From Adineta ricciae (taxonomy: Eukaryota > Rotifera > Eurotatoria > Adinetida > Adinetidae), in NCBI GenBank assembly GCA_905250025.1, contig CAJNOJ010000002.1, positions 1,426,001 through 1,490,000 of the forward strand: a DNA stretch of 64,000 bases, given 5' to 3'. The translations under genes were made by a program, and so were the position numbers. Of the stretch, positions 52,440-63,796 are shown piece by piece (position 1 is the first letter of the stretch; each line of letters opens with the position of its first letter). The notes below the pieces were generated by a model. It was not told the origin of the DNA and ran no database searches. It saw only the letters and a list, made by a program, of their open reading frames with translations.

Positions 52440-54027
52440 CTAATAAGATGAACCATAGGCAGCATTGTCATGCTGATGAATCGATGCTGTTTGACTTTCT
52501 TCAAGCTCATTAGCTTTCTTCTTGTTTAATATTAATATCGTTGATCCGAATGAAATAAAACTAACGAAAAGGAAAAATATCGACGTTGGAATGATAGATT
52601 TATAGCTTCCAGTCATATCAAGAAGTAGACCTAGAAAAAAAACACATCCGCCGTTATTCATCTTCATATCATTTCATATTGCTTACCTCCAATGACAGGA
52701 CCAACGGTTGTTCCAAGACTTGTAACAATCACGTGATAAACGTAACCTTGTTCAGTACGATCTTCTTCGAAAATGCGATTCGAAACTGTATATTGCAACG
52801 CTGTTACAACCGCTGAAGTGAAACTGAACACTGAAACGATAAATTCCCATGACATTTATTCAATGAATTTTGTAACATATCAATTCGTCACTTACAGATG
52901 ATCGGAAAAATTGCCAATGCATTTAAACTCGTATAGAGCAAACTGAATGTTAATGTCAAAACAATTAAACCTGTAAAAACACTTGCTGGAAATAAGTAGA
53001 TAATGTCAATTGGATAAAAGCGAATTAAAAACGGAATCGATAGACGAAACACAGCATCAAATAAACCATGTAAACGAAACCAAAGATCTGCTCGTACAGG
53101 TGATATGAGTAAGTATTCCAAATGACTATGCTAAAAAGAGCACAAATGACTTAGTAAACTATTTGGTGTCTTGGAAACAAATATAGAAGTTATAATTATA
53201 ACAAACGCGTCTATTTTTCTCAAAGTCAAACATACCAAATGAAGGAGAAAATTATTCACGGCACACATCGCAGTAAAGATGCCCATCATCCAATAAATGA
53301 TTGGTTTAGAATAGTAAATTTTCTTGTTAGTGCCCGGAATCAACGGCGCTGTTGGATATTGATACTCCTGTGATGAGTTCAATAGACCTTTTGTCGTGAA
53401 TAGTGGGCCAAGTACGCATGCCACCAATAGTTCAATTAGTGCTACGCGTCTTTTCATTGATTGCCAACCGTGTTCTTCGATTTCAGAGAACATGTATGCA
53501 CTCATGATATGATAACCAATTGGAAAGCCGGTGGAGATAATGCACATTACGAGGACATGTTTTGGATGTTGACCCACTGGAAAATATAGACCGCAAACCA
53601 ATGTTCCAAGAATGAAGATGGCGGCATTGGCGAATCCGTACGGAAATGAATAAGTCAACAACAACCAATGAAGATTTTGTACCATGGATGAGAAGAATAA
53701 AGAGAGAATACAGATAATCAGAGAGGCAATAAACGATAGTTGATAGCCAAATCGATGACTGCAAAGAAGTATGATCGGTGCAAATATTCCACCAAAACTC
53801 TGTCCAATACTTCCAATCCAACCTAAATCGCAAAATAAGATCGATATTCTTGTTGAATTTTTCTCAAATCACATACTCATTTCAGTGTCTGATAAGGTCG
53901 AATTTTGTTTTTTAAACTCCACGATAACTGTTCCATAACTCCAACAGAATCCGATAAATATAATACGACTGAGAAATGTTATCAGGACAATTAGTACGCC
54001 ATAGTGATGTTGAAGTGAATCAAGATT
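52440..54027 (-). CDS. Major facilitator transporter, monocarboxylate (SLC16)-like; 5' exon unresolved
   Basis: At least five exons on the minus strand encode about 12 membrane helices. The first recognisable exon begins after an acceptor at 54028-54029 and reads FLSRIIFIGFCWSYGTVIVE, which matches MCT helix 1 (YSFGVFFVEF-like). Then come WIGSIGQSFGGIFAPIIL, SFPYGFANAAIFILGTLV and ISTGFPIGYHIMSAYMF, with the large loop after helix 6 and HGWQSMKRRVAL at its edge. The C-terminal half has LFDAVFRLSIPFLIRF, VIVTSLGTTVGPVIGG and LLLDMTGSYK, then a short polar tail ending at TAG 52440-52442. MCT-type proteins move lactate, pyruvate or other small acids with protons; the substrate here is unknown. 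No in-frame ATG precedes helix 1, so a small 5' exon is missing from this model. Confidence 0.8.
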
Positions 54028-55672
54028 CTAAATATTTAGAAATAATGAAAACAACACATGAAATTTACATGGCAGCAAAGATAAGAATGTTATTAGTTTT
54101 ATTGTCATTATTAAATATGATGGATTTGTTTGGCATCTGTCACTTTTATTTTGTTCTAGTGCGATAAGCAGTTTTCAAAACTAAGTTCTCATTCAAATTT
54201 GTCAATAAATTACCATAGAAAATATGTCACCAAAGTCGTTTCACTCAATCTCGAATTCAATGATGCATTCATAATTCTCATCTAGTCATAGAAGAAACTT
54301 TTTGGTTCTACTGTCAATCGACTTATTCGATTGAGAATTTGCTTTATTTTCTTGCCCTGAATTCTACACCTTTGGAAAGAAATATGATACTAACCATTTT
54401 TTGCCTGTGTGTGTCTTCTGATTTTCAGTTAGATGCTTGCGTCTGTTTAACTTGAGCACATAATAGTAACATAGAACAGAAGAAGAAATGTTTTTCGCAT
54501 ACTAATATATATATAGCCTCAGATGTTGTCCTTTCTTCGATCGTGCGTCGTCGGAGAATGAGCGCGAGAAAAAAAAGGAAGGGAGAGGGAAAATGTAGAG
54601 AGAATATGTAGGCGGTTCGCTATTTCTATTCTCTCCAAACGTTGTTAACACTAAAGAAAAGCTGGTCTACTTGTTACGATTCGTGCTGGAAACACTCGAT
54701 CTTACTGTAAATGACGTTGACATCTTTTTCTTCTCATGCTGTTCCACGTACAGCGAACGAAGGATATGAGATAAAAAGGACGTCCGTTTATCTCTTAATT
54801 GATATTTTTTTTCCAATCCCGAACGGTGAACATGAAGATGATGACTGAGTTCTCATACACTGACAAAGAAGATCATTAATACCAACTCCTTTTTGACCTT
54901 TCTCGCACTCTTATTAACTCCTTGTTATTTTTCTCGTTGTTTCTCCACTTTATACACGTTCGGAGAGTGTTGAAAACCATAGTAATGTTTGTGTGCGTGA
55001 ATAGACTGTTAATTATTAATCAGAATTTTCTTCCTAAATATGTTCTCGCCTGAGAAAATGATTCGACTAACATTTTAATAATTAAGATTTCGATGCTTGT
55101 CGGATCTTTTCTAATCAATATCTCGTTCTAACCGAAGATCTGTTCAGTTAATGGCAATGTTAATTCTTTGTTCGTTCTATTTTGTTATTAGAACATTCAC
55201 TGATTAAGACTCTTGACTAACTGATCGAATTATCAATGCAAAAAATATTTGTATGTTGAGAACAAGTGTACTTGTTCAATTTTATCAGCGAATAGCATTG
55301 ATATCAATTTCAAAGATGCAAATACGTTACATTGCTTTCGTACATTAAAAAATCTAATCACGATTGCGATCTTTATTGATCGAGGGCATACATTGTAATA
55401 TATTTTTTATGAAAATCTAATCTCTTTGGTTCATTGTTTTCTCAATAGATAGAACATCATCGAAGTAATATAAGCCATTGCCTGACAGGCTCAACTTCGA
55501 ACTATCTGTCTGCGACCAAGATAATTAGAACGAACGTTTTTTTGTGTTTTGCAATAATTATGACAAACTAGTTCTTCTGTTGTTTCTGAATTTAAAGAAA
55601 GATTAATGATATTAAGCACGTAAGAGCAAAAATAGAGTCATATGAAAGCATAAAGTTAGCTTTGAAGTAGGT
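54028..55672. other. Intergenic region
   Basis: AT-rich sequence of about 1.6 kb upstream of the MFS gene. A short TA run lies at about 54504-54514. No gene-like frame, repeat array or RNA gene seen. Confidence 0.55.
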
Positions 55673-55810
55673 TCATCGGCATTTTTGAATATGTGCTTGG
55701 TAATTTTGATTAGTAATAGGCTGGCGGCACTTTGGACAAGTTTGACAGCATGGCATAAAATGTCGGACACCAGGATTTTGATGACATCCGCAAGTGCATA
55801 CGTCTTCCAT
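55673..55810 (-). CDS. Possible 45-residue Cys/His-rich microprotein
   Basis: A short minus-strand frame from ATG 55808-55810 to TGA 55673-55675. It opens MEDVCTCGCHQNPGVRH, continues with MPCCQTCPKCRQPI, and ends with a Tyr/His/Cys-containing tail (YQAHIQKCR). Nine Cys and four His in 45 residues, arranged as CxCxCH, CCxxCxxC and HxxxxC, look like a zinc-binding knuckle rather than chance translation in AT-rich DNA. It has no signal peptide. It could be a free-standing microprotein or one exon of a larger gene; I see no flanking exon. Function unknown. Confidence 0.45.
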   Translation of the reverse strand: MEDVCTCGCHQNPGVRHFMPCCQTCPKCRQPITNQNYQAHIQKCR

Positions 55811-56067
55811 ATTTACTAAATCGTTCGAAAATGATCTTGCTCACACGAATACAACTGTCTTCGCACAAAGGTTACGCTCGACTTATTCGAGAATAAACCA
55901 ACCGAAGCTACTTGCTAATCATATATAATCAAAAATCGTTATATCGGAACAACGTACGAAACGTTTGGGATATATGCAACGACATATACAATACAAAACG
56001 AATTCAGTGCATCTGACTAATTTTTCGATCTTTTCTTGTTCTGTCTTCTTAACATACGTAATATCCA

Positions 56068-56176
56068 TCGGCGGGCCGGCAAAAAAATTTCAGGGGGGGG
56101 GGGGGGGGGGCGCTGCCCCCCCCCCGCGCCGCGCGCCGTGAGAGCGCGACGGCGGCAAGGGCGTCGCGGCGCTTTN
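56068..56176. other. Extreme GC-rich, homopolymer-bearing insert ending in an ambiguous base
   Basis: About 110 nt of GC-rich sequence sits in AT-rich surroundings. It starts CATCGGCGGGCCGGC, contains an A7 and a G run of about 18, then a C run of about 10 and a GCGC-rich stretch. It ends at an N (56176), the only ambiguous base I noticed in the window. The G-run/C-run pair could fold on itself. It may be a collapsed or misassembled repeat, a low-quality join, or the GC-rich terminus of a DNA transposon. No partner end was found nearby. Confidence 0.6.
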
Positions 56177-56872
56177 AGCCATTTTCATTTTTTCAACATA
56201 ATACCCTGACTGACGTCTCTATGATAATCCAAAGTTGTAATCTGATGACTATTCAGCGTAGTTGCCAAAACCTGGTTGGATCTTAAAGTCGAATCGATAA
56301 ATATGATTTGACAATAAACTTCAAATAGTCTGCCACTTTTCAGCTGATTTTTATGCAAAAGTCAACCTGGGTGCTTACCAGAAAATCATAAGCAGACCTA
56401 AATTCGTTCTCTAGATCATCAATATCAAAACAAATATCTGAAAACCATTCGGTAGCGTCGGTGTTTGCTAATGATGAGATCGCTGGTTGCCAAAGGTGGT
56501 CAGGTTGATAGGAACGGTGAAATAGATTCTACCTTACACTACATGACTAAACGTTTTCAAGATCAGAAGAAGTTTACGAAAAAGAAACAAATCTATTTTG
56601 GGCATCGAACCGGACAAGGATTAAAACTTTGTTTGATCTATCTGAAAATATTTTCAAAAATGGGAAAAACTAAGGAAACGTCTTAGAAGTGGGAGAAAAT
56701 CTCATCATTAATATAAGTTTGCAAGCAAAATACTTCGTTTATTTCGTGGAATCGAGCTTTTCTTTTACGTTATTGTCATAGAGGGATGTGAAATATATAA
56801 GAGAGGATGAAAAATTAAAGGTAAATCAGTTTATATTTGGCTTGTTTCAAAAAATAGATAGGGCCATATAAA

Positions 56873-58960
56873 TCAATTATAGATGTGCATAGGGAGATCT
56901 TGTTCGTTGTTGATATCTATTTCAGTTGGAATGAATTGTAGATTATTTAAATTTTCAATCGGACGTGTCATCGGCCCTGAATGTCGTCGCCTAAGTACAA
57001 TGGGTAAAACGCTTCATTGTTTTCAGAGTTTAAGTAACATAGTTCATCTTCATCTGCCCATGTATAAGCGATACTCGATGAATTCAGTTCGCACATTATC
57101 GGAGATCGATATTCTGTTCATTGATCATTGCTTGAATAACAAGAAATTGTTCCTGATAAGAGAAGTAGTCGTTGATTTGGTTGAAGTTCAATCGTTAGAT
57201 TCGATTGATTTTTGTAAAATATCGCTTTCTCATTTAGGAAAGCTTTCAGTTGTGGACGAGTTAGATGTACTAAACTTTGATAGTTATTTGTAATCACATG
57301 TACTGCTAGTTCATTATAGATCGAACGAGATATTTTCTCATCAGATAATAAACTACGCAACACAGCTGCGTCAATCAAAAATGTTTCCACGAGTCCACAA
57401 CTTGCATAATAAGTTCCATTCGATGAGGATTTGTTATGAAAAAAAGGCATCAGCTTCGATGATACTTCCACATTTATAATAAGTAGTTGATGTACCATTT
57501 TTATGTTGAACAAGACCACGAATAATTAGATAAGCATTTGTGACTCTTTGATTTCCTTCTTTTGATTTGTAAACACTCGGATCTTTCCATATTCGAGCTT
57601 GAATAATTTGTTCTCAATCAATTTCAGTATGTGTGAGTATTCATTATCTGCAAGAATTCCTGTTTCATACAACTGAATAATCGCAATTGATCCATATTTT
57701 AGAAGTATTTAAGCACATCGCCGTGTCATTTGAACAATCCAACATAATCGATAGGATTGTTTCAAGTCCAAGAGAATATACATGGCATTGATTTGATACG
57801 TCTTGGCTTCATCACAGATTTCATCCATGATTCGTTCGTTCAAATTACCCAGTTCGGGGAATTGTAAACCAATATTATCAAGTCGAGTTTTAGTAGAATG
57901 AAAACCTAAAGTACACAACAATTCTTCAGATACTTTAGAAAACATTTCAACTTACTCAAAGTCAATTCGATCGTTTGGAAAATATGATCGAAGAATAATC
58001 CGTCCGCCCATAGCTTGTTCGACCGATCTGATGAAAATGTTGAGTGTTTTTCGGCGAATCATACCCATATACTATTGTTTCTCATAATCAATCGCCATCA
58101 CCGTAAGAAAACGGATGATTAATTCGTTACGAATATTTTTATCATGTTGATAATCATCGATTATCGGTGGAACGAAGTTTTCCCTTCTTTCAACGATCGA
58201 GTTCATTTGTGAATCATGATCAAAAAGAGCATTCTGATGGAATGATTGTCGAGCAGATATTGAAGAAATTTCATCTGTTGTTCTTGACAATTGTTGATGA
58301 TGATTAGTGTGATTTTCTTCATCTAATTCTTCCAATAGTTTAAGTATTCGGTTAAGTTCGTCCAGTCAACATCTGCAAACTTCCATTAATAATCAAAGTT
58401 AGTAAGACAAGCATTGAGATATGAAATAGAAAACGATGACGTGTGATTGTTTCGATTTCTGTATCAAGACTGGCAATTAATACTAAGATAAGCGACATGC
58501 TACCACGTAAACCATTCCATGATAAATGAACGCCTGAACACTTCATTAATGGATATAATACTATAACTGTTACAAGGCGTCCTACATGGATCATAATATA
58601 CAAAACAACGGAGAATCCGAAGTCTTTCGCAGAAATGTCGGTAGCAGTACCGATGAATAATCCAGCGAGGATAATGCCAGTGATAGTAAAGATAAGAATA
58701 TTGATGAAGTGAGTCGCAATTCTCCAAGTACTTGTCATGGCAGGTTGAACACTGCTGCTAATACAGTACCTGTATTTGCTCATGTATAAGCCCATGCAAA
58801 CAACAGCCGTGAATGGTAGTGGAACTTTATTTTTGAAAAATTTCGATAAATATGATTTTGTATATACATGAGGGCAAGACTGATAATGAGAGAAATAAGA
58901 TAATTGTGCTTGATTTGGAGCCACTTTCGAAATGACTGACGACTGTAGAATTCAGTTATT
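56873..58960 (-). pseudogene. Decayed Na+/H+ exchanger with cyclic-nucleotide-binding-like tail (SLC9C/SOS1-like)
   Basis: The 5' part (58360-58924) encodes the second half of an NHE membrane domain: MTSTWRIATHFINILIF, IILAGLFIGTATDI, VVLYIMIHVGRLVTVIVLYP and GLRGSMSLILVLIASLD, a typical exchanger helix. A cytoplasmic coiled stretch (LNRILKLLEELDEEN) and a cNMP-domain-like segment follow (YLIIRGLVQ, YYKCGSIIEADA, VETFLIDAAVLRSLLSDEK). The C-terminal tail ends near 56873. It is interrupted by a frameshift near 58365, TAG at 58072-58074, a frame change near 57900 and others near 57430-57710, TGA at 57118-57120, and a shift near 56968. The first half of the membrane domain is missing upstream. 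It is therefore 5'-truncated and non-functional, though well enough preserved to be a fairly recent loss. Confidence 0.75.
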
Positions 58961-60480
58961 GAAGTAATCTAAAAGATGTAAATATAGTTGTCAAAATATT
59001 TTATGATACCTGTGTAGAGTATTTTCTTGAAAAGAAAAACGTTGATTTATTATATGTTAAGACGTCAGTGATGTCGTGGAACACGTATGCAAAATAACGA
59101 CGCGATCTTTCGTGTTTGTACTGTTTGAATGCATACTTATCTTTATGTTGTATCAACATATTTTTTGTCGCTCGGATCGGCGCATAGCATGAAATAAAAT
59201 TGTGAAGGAAATTGTTGATAGGATACAGATAATCGCATCGATCTATGAGCGGCTAAGTACTCAGTTAGTCCAGTGGTTACCTTCAATTAGCCGTCGACTT
59301 CAAAGTAGCTTGTAGAGTATGGATTCCTAAATATTAGTTTGAGTTTATATAAAGAAAAATATGGAGAGATGTATTCGAAAACAAAATATAACGTTGATTA
59401 CTATCGCAAATGATACATCCTGTGATTCTAACTGAATAGAAATATTTTTGTATAGATCTACATTTGCAACTCATCATTGTCGACAGGAGAATCAGCAAAA
59501 AATAATTCAATGCAAATAGAAATTACTCAGTAATGATATCTCGAAAATATCGACGGGAACGGCAAATCCGAATTCAATGCAATGAGAGTGTTTGATACAG
59601 TGTATCCATCGTTATCAAATTCATGCTTTCGCGTCGAAATTGACGGGAAAGAAAAGTATATTCATAAGCAAACAGCCTGTTGGTTTTTTACGGATTACAA
59701 ACCACAATTATCAGCTGATCGATCAAAACGAGTTATGCAAAGCAGTGAATAGGTGAATGGAAGCTTGAATGTAGTGGTGTTAATTTAACAAATAGATTAG
59801 AATTATTGTATTGCTTTTTTCTGTTAAAAAAATATAACTAAACTAATCAGCTCTATTGTTCCAGTTTTTTTACACTCATATCTCACTGTGATTGTCTAAA
59901 CATCTGACGATAAAGAATTCTTTTTTCTTCAATATTTCATTGAAAACAGTGTCGAGTATTTTGTGGTTTTTGAGCTTTAGAAGATCATCACAAAACATGA
60001 TAAATATTTGGAAGAATCAATACTTTAAAATCCTGGCAGTACCGTGAAAATACCAGGAGTACGGTGACAATCCAAAGAATACGAAAAAAATCCAAGAAAT
60101 ATTGAAAAACAAGTTTGAACATTTGCCTGTGTCTTCCAATGATAAATCGATTCTTTTCTCTCCTGTCAACGAAATGATTCCCTGTCGAATATTTTCATTG
60201 AGGAATATCCATTCGTCAAATCCCTTTCAAAATTATCGGAAGCCTGGCAAGATTATTCTAAGCGTACACTTAACGATTAATCTGGCATTTAAACGTCTAG
60301 CCGCTGCTATGTTGTGTCTGTTATTCCTTTCGCCTTTTATTAACTTTCAAACTGAATGATTGGGCTTTCTTGTATTGTCGCTTCGACTATCAAAAGAAGC
60401 TAGATAAGAAAGTCTTACTGTATGATTTGCTTCGAAACGAACGTCTTTCATAGTGCTGCATGTGTTCAGAATACTGTATG
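58961..60480. other. Intergenic region right of the exchanger pseudogene
   Basis: About 1.5 kb of AT-rich sequence with no supportable gene. The missing N-terminal half of the exchanger is not found here. A direct near-repeat of TACCGTGAAAATACCAGGAG-type units occurs at about 60038-60100. A tRNA-like GTTAGTCCAGTGGTTAC at 59265-59281 lacks the rest of a tRNA. Confidence 0.55.
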
Positions 60481-61349
60481 TATACCCAGGTCGATAGTTC
60501 CAACCACCGGAACCAGAGTGGAACCAAGACGGAAAACGCCGGAAACCCATACAAACCAGCCGGCTCCGTGTCGGAAAGCAACGGAACTTCACCGGTTCCT
60601 TGACGCCGGATTCCGGCCGGACTTCATGCGGAAATTTCCGACCTGTTCCAATCACTCCCTCCAATCGGAGTCGCTATCATTATATCGTACTCCTGGCAGC
60701 GGATCCTCATGCAATCATAAATGACTACTTGCTAAGCGTTCCGGCCGTACCATTTGGCCGGATTCACCCTGTTTCTGTGCATTTCCGGAACGTGGGTCCT
60801 GACAAGACAACTCACGAAACTTTTCCTATACCTTCCAACAAACATCTTTAGTGGGAAACGTGCAAACTCACCAACCTCCTGCCGGTGAAATTAGTCGGAA
60901 CCCCATACAGCCGGCTCCCACAACATCAGTCGACATCCGCATACCGTATCCGACTTTCCACCCCAACTTCCGACAACAGGAACCACAGAAACACACCGAC
61001 CATCGCTTCCGCCACAATCCGGCCAATTCCGACATCTGTCACATCGGATCCATCCTTCTCCTTCACATTCCGGTCACTCCACCGCCGCATCCACCATTTT
61101 CCATAATATTCCAGCAACAAAATCTCAAGATTCATACTTAAACTCCATTTCTGGGACACCCAAGTTGACTTCCGATCCAACGATATCCTTCTCTCTGCAT
61201 CCGCACCCCAATAAAGCACAGCAACATACTTCCACATCGATAACCATATAATTACCTACTCCCTTCCAAATGCTTTCCAACGCATACGAGACACCTCCAT
61301 CTGCTGAGCATGTACAAATCTCTAAACTACTTCACAGTCCTTCGAACTA

Positions 61350-61550
61350 AAAATGAGATATGTCCACTACCAGTATATATATAAGTCTCTGAAGTACTTC
61401 GCAGTACTTCACACTCAAAATGAGATATGTCCACCATGAATACATGAATAAGTCTCTGAAGTACTCCCCAGTACTTCACACTTAAAATGAGATATGTCCA
61501 CTCTGAATCTATCTATAAGTCTCTGAAGTACTTCAAAGTACTTAGGAATC
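61350..61550 (+). repeat. 67-bp tandem repeat, three copies
   Basis: Units start at 61350, 61417 and 61484 (period exactly 67). Each begins AAAATGAGATATGTCCAC, has a variable AT-rich middle, and continues TAAGTCTCTGAAGTACT to an inner palindrome of the type GAAGTACTTCGCAGTACTTC. The third copy is the most diverged at its end. The array lies inside the probable element 60482-63362. Confidence 0.85.
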
Positions 61551-62947
61551 AAAATTTTATAAGCCCGCGTAGGAAACTTTCTATGAGTTTTATGAGAACG
61601 CCTCTTTTGTCAACTATGTTTGAGTAATTGTCTTTCGTGATTGTGAATCATAAGGTGGTCGCTTCATGACTGAAACGTATTGAGGTGAGTTTTATCGTCA
61701 AGATGACAGTGACAATGAACGTTTGGTTTGTAAATCGTTCAGGCGTTCCTAGAATTTGAATGGGTCGAGTCTATTACATAGGTGTTAATATTATGAAGCG
61801 AAAGATCAGGAAATTTGCGCTGGAAAGCGAGCTGCTAAAGAGTTAGCTATTTTAGCAATTTTGGGTACTCCGTGGGTCGAAGGTATGTGTTGAGTACGTG
61901 CCTAATCCGGTGTTTTGTTCTTTTGCTTTCTGTGGGTAGACATTAACGGAAATCTCGATTGTTCGTTGAATTATGAAATTCAGTGGTTACGAATACTATT
62001 GAAAAACGAGACATTTTTATGTTTTGTTTGTATTTAAGCCTATTGACCCAACAATGTAGAGTGAATGATATGAGAGCTCTCATTCTATGTAACTTTGTCT
62101 GATGATGTTCAAATCTCGATTATGGTGAAGGCTTTAAAGAGCTTTTCTTTATCAGATAATGATAACGAAACAGATGTGTATTCCGGTTAAATTTGATTAG
62201 CTTTGGATTTAAGGTATGTCAGCTTCATCGAAATTTCAATGCTTCACAAATCTAGATTTGACAAAGCTGCTGTTCCTTGTCCTTTCAAGGCACAAGCGAG
62301 ACAATACGAGAGGGTGCATGTAATTAGGATGTATGGATCTTAGTCAATACACCTTTTCAGCAAAAAGCACTCGTTTGAATAGTCCATGCGGCGCAGTTTG
62401 TTATGCTCTTTTTAATGATATATCACGCACAGAAAATGAACAAACAGTATAGGAAAAAGTCGTTTTTGCCGTTTTTGGTTTCACCGGTTATTCGTGTACT
62501 TGCTGAGACTTAACTCATTATTGCCGTTGAAGGTAAGTAATGTTGTGTATAAAGTTACTTATACTTTTATGTTTTCTCATATCAGCCTCTTGTTACTGTG
62601 AATTTCATAGGTTCCTTTGGGAACAATTCTTGTAATTTCTCGTAGATCTGGACTAAAAAGACAGCGAAAAAAGATGTTCAAATTATCCAACGAGTTGTAT
62701 TCTAGGATGATGATTTTGGAGGTAATCTTCCGTCCATTTCCGACGCAGCGCCTGGAGAGAGTAGTCAGAAAATACTAGACATCTAATTGAAAGAGCGGGC
62801 CAACATTCTGGTCTATCGAATACGACAGTTTCTTGTCGGTTCCGGTGGAAAGCTGCCTAATCTGTTCAGCAGAGTCTTGCACTGCGGCACTTTCTCCACG
62901 AAGAGACTGAAAGACGTAGGATCTGGTCGGTTCCGGACAGGATTAAT

Positions 62948-63002
62948 CGATCTGGGTATATAATCCGCATTATAAGAGGAGGAAACAGTTTTACCCAGAT
63001 CG
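62948..63002. repeat. Perfect 11-bp inverted repeat (stem with 33-nt loop)
   Basis: CGATCTGGGTA (62948-62958) and TACCCAGATCG (62992-63002) are exact reverse complements. The CTGGGT/ACCCAG core is the same as in the outer ends of the probable element, so this may be an internal copy of its terminus. Confidence 0.7.
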
Positions 63003-63362
63003 AAGAATAATGCGTAAGAGATTCCGACTTCGATTCAGTCAGGATCCTGTGATATTAGCGAAAATATTCTGTTATCGACGGATCCTGATCTATTCCAACG
63101 TCGGAATTCGTCGTTTGAGAATTCGGTAAATTTTCCTGGGATTCCGATCGGATTTATATGATACCGGTCGGAACCGATGTATACATTCTGACATGGGTAG
63201 TAATACTTTTATAGCCGGATCCAGTTGGTTCAGAACTATCATCGTTTCCGTCTGGAACCTATAGGATCTTTCCGATAAAAACCAGTAAAAATCCAGCCGG
63301 AATCCAGCGCCAAGGAATTTAAAGAAACCGGCTGGTTCCGACCGAGTGAGAATTACCTGGGT

Positions 63363-63796
63363 TAGTCCACGCGTCTGTAGTTACTAAGATGAAATTTCAC
63401 CGACGGGTATATCACTTTGCGAACCACTTCTACTAAATTCCCCGGAAACGATATGATACTAAGCGCATATCACTTTTTCGGATTTCTTAAATTAGAAACA
63501 TCATTATGTACAATGCATTAGATCTTTTCCTGTAAGCTCTTGAGCTGCTATCTTTGTACACATGACGTCCGTGAATAGCGTTCAGCTCACCATCCTCTAC
63601 AAAAGATTTTAGAACAGATAAAGAAATATATCTCTTTTGTAAAGAAGCACGAACAAGCCCAGGCTCAGCGAATAAAACGAAATTCGCCCTCAAATTCGAA
63701 TTTCCCGACGTCAGAAATCCTTCGGCCTGCTCTGAAAATGGATGCTAATAAGTCGTGGCCAGTTAATGAAAAATTAATAATTAATTAAGCAACACT
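63363..63796. other. Non-coding stretch between the element and the right-edge repeat
   Basis: A 68-codon minus frame (63487-63693) is the only open stretch and matches nothing that I recognise. No other feature seen. Confidence 0.4.

Larger units (their letters stand above)
60482..63362. mobile_element. Probable degenerate DNA transposon with CCGGAAC-rich ends
   Basis: A 2.9-kb unit bounded by the inverted 8-mer ACCCAGGT (60482-60489) and ACCTGGGT (63355-63362). A second inverted pair, CGGAACCAG (60506-60514) and CTGGTTCCG (63332-63340), lies at nearly equal distance from each end. Both ends (60500-61140 and 62800-63350) are markedly GC-richer than the surroundings and carry a dozen or more CCGGAA/TTCCGG motifs in both orientations, like subterminal transposase-binding repeats. 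The middle (61560-62700) is AT-rich, with broken short frames and no recognisable transposase. No convincing target-site duplication is visible, so the exact borders and superfamily remain open. Confidence 0.45.

Noticed and set aside
56883-57293. 136-codon plus-strand frame
   Set aside because: It is antisense to the C-terminal coding remnants of the exchanger pseudogene.
59260-59330. tRNA-like sequence (GTTAGTCCAGTGGTTAC)
   Set aside because: It resembles a D-arm, but there is no matching acceptor stem, anticodon arm or TTC-box at the right distance.
60422-61141. Pro/Thr-rich plus-strand frames in the right-hand repeat region
   Set aside because: Three overlapping frames are all driven by the CCGGAAC motif repeats. 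No start context or family match, and they lie at the end of a probable mobile element.
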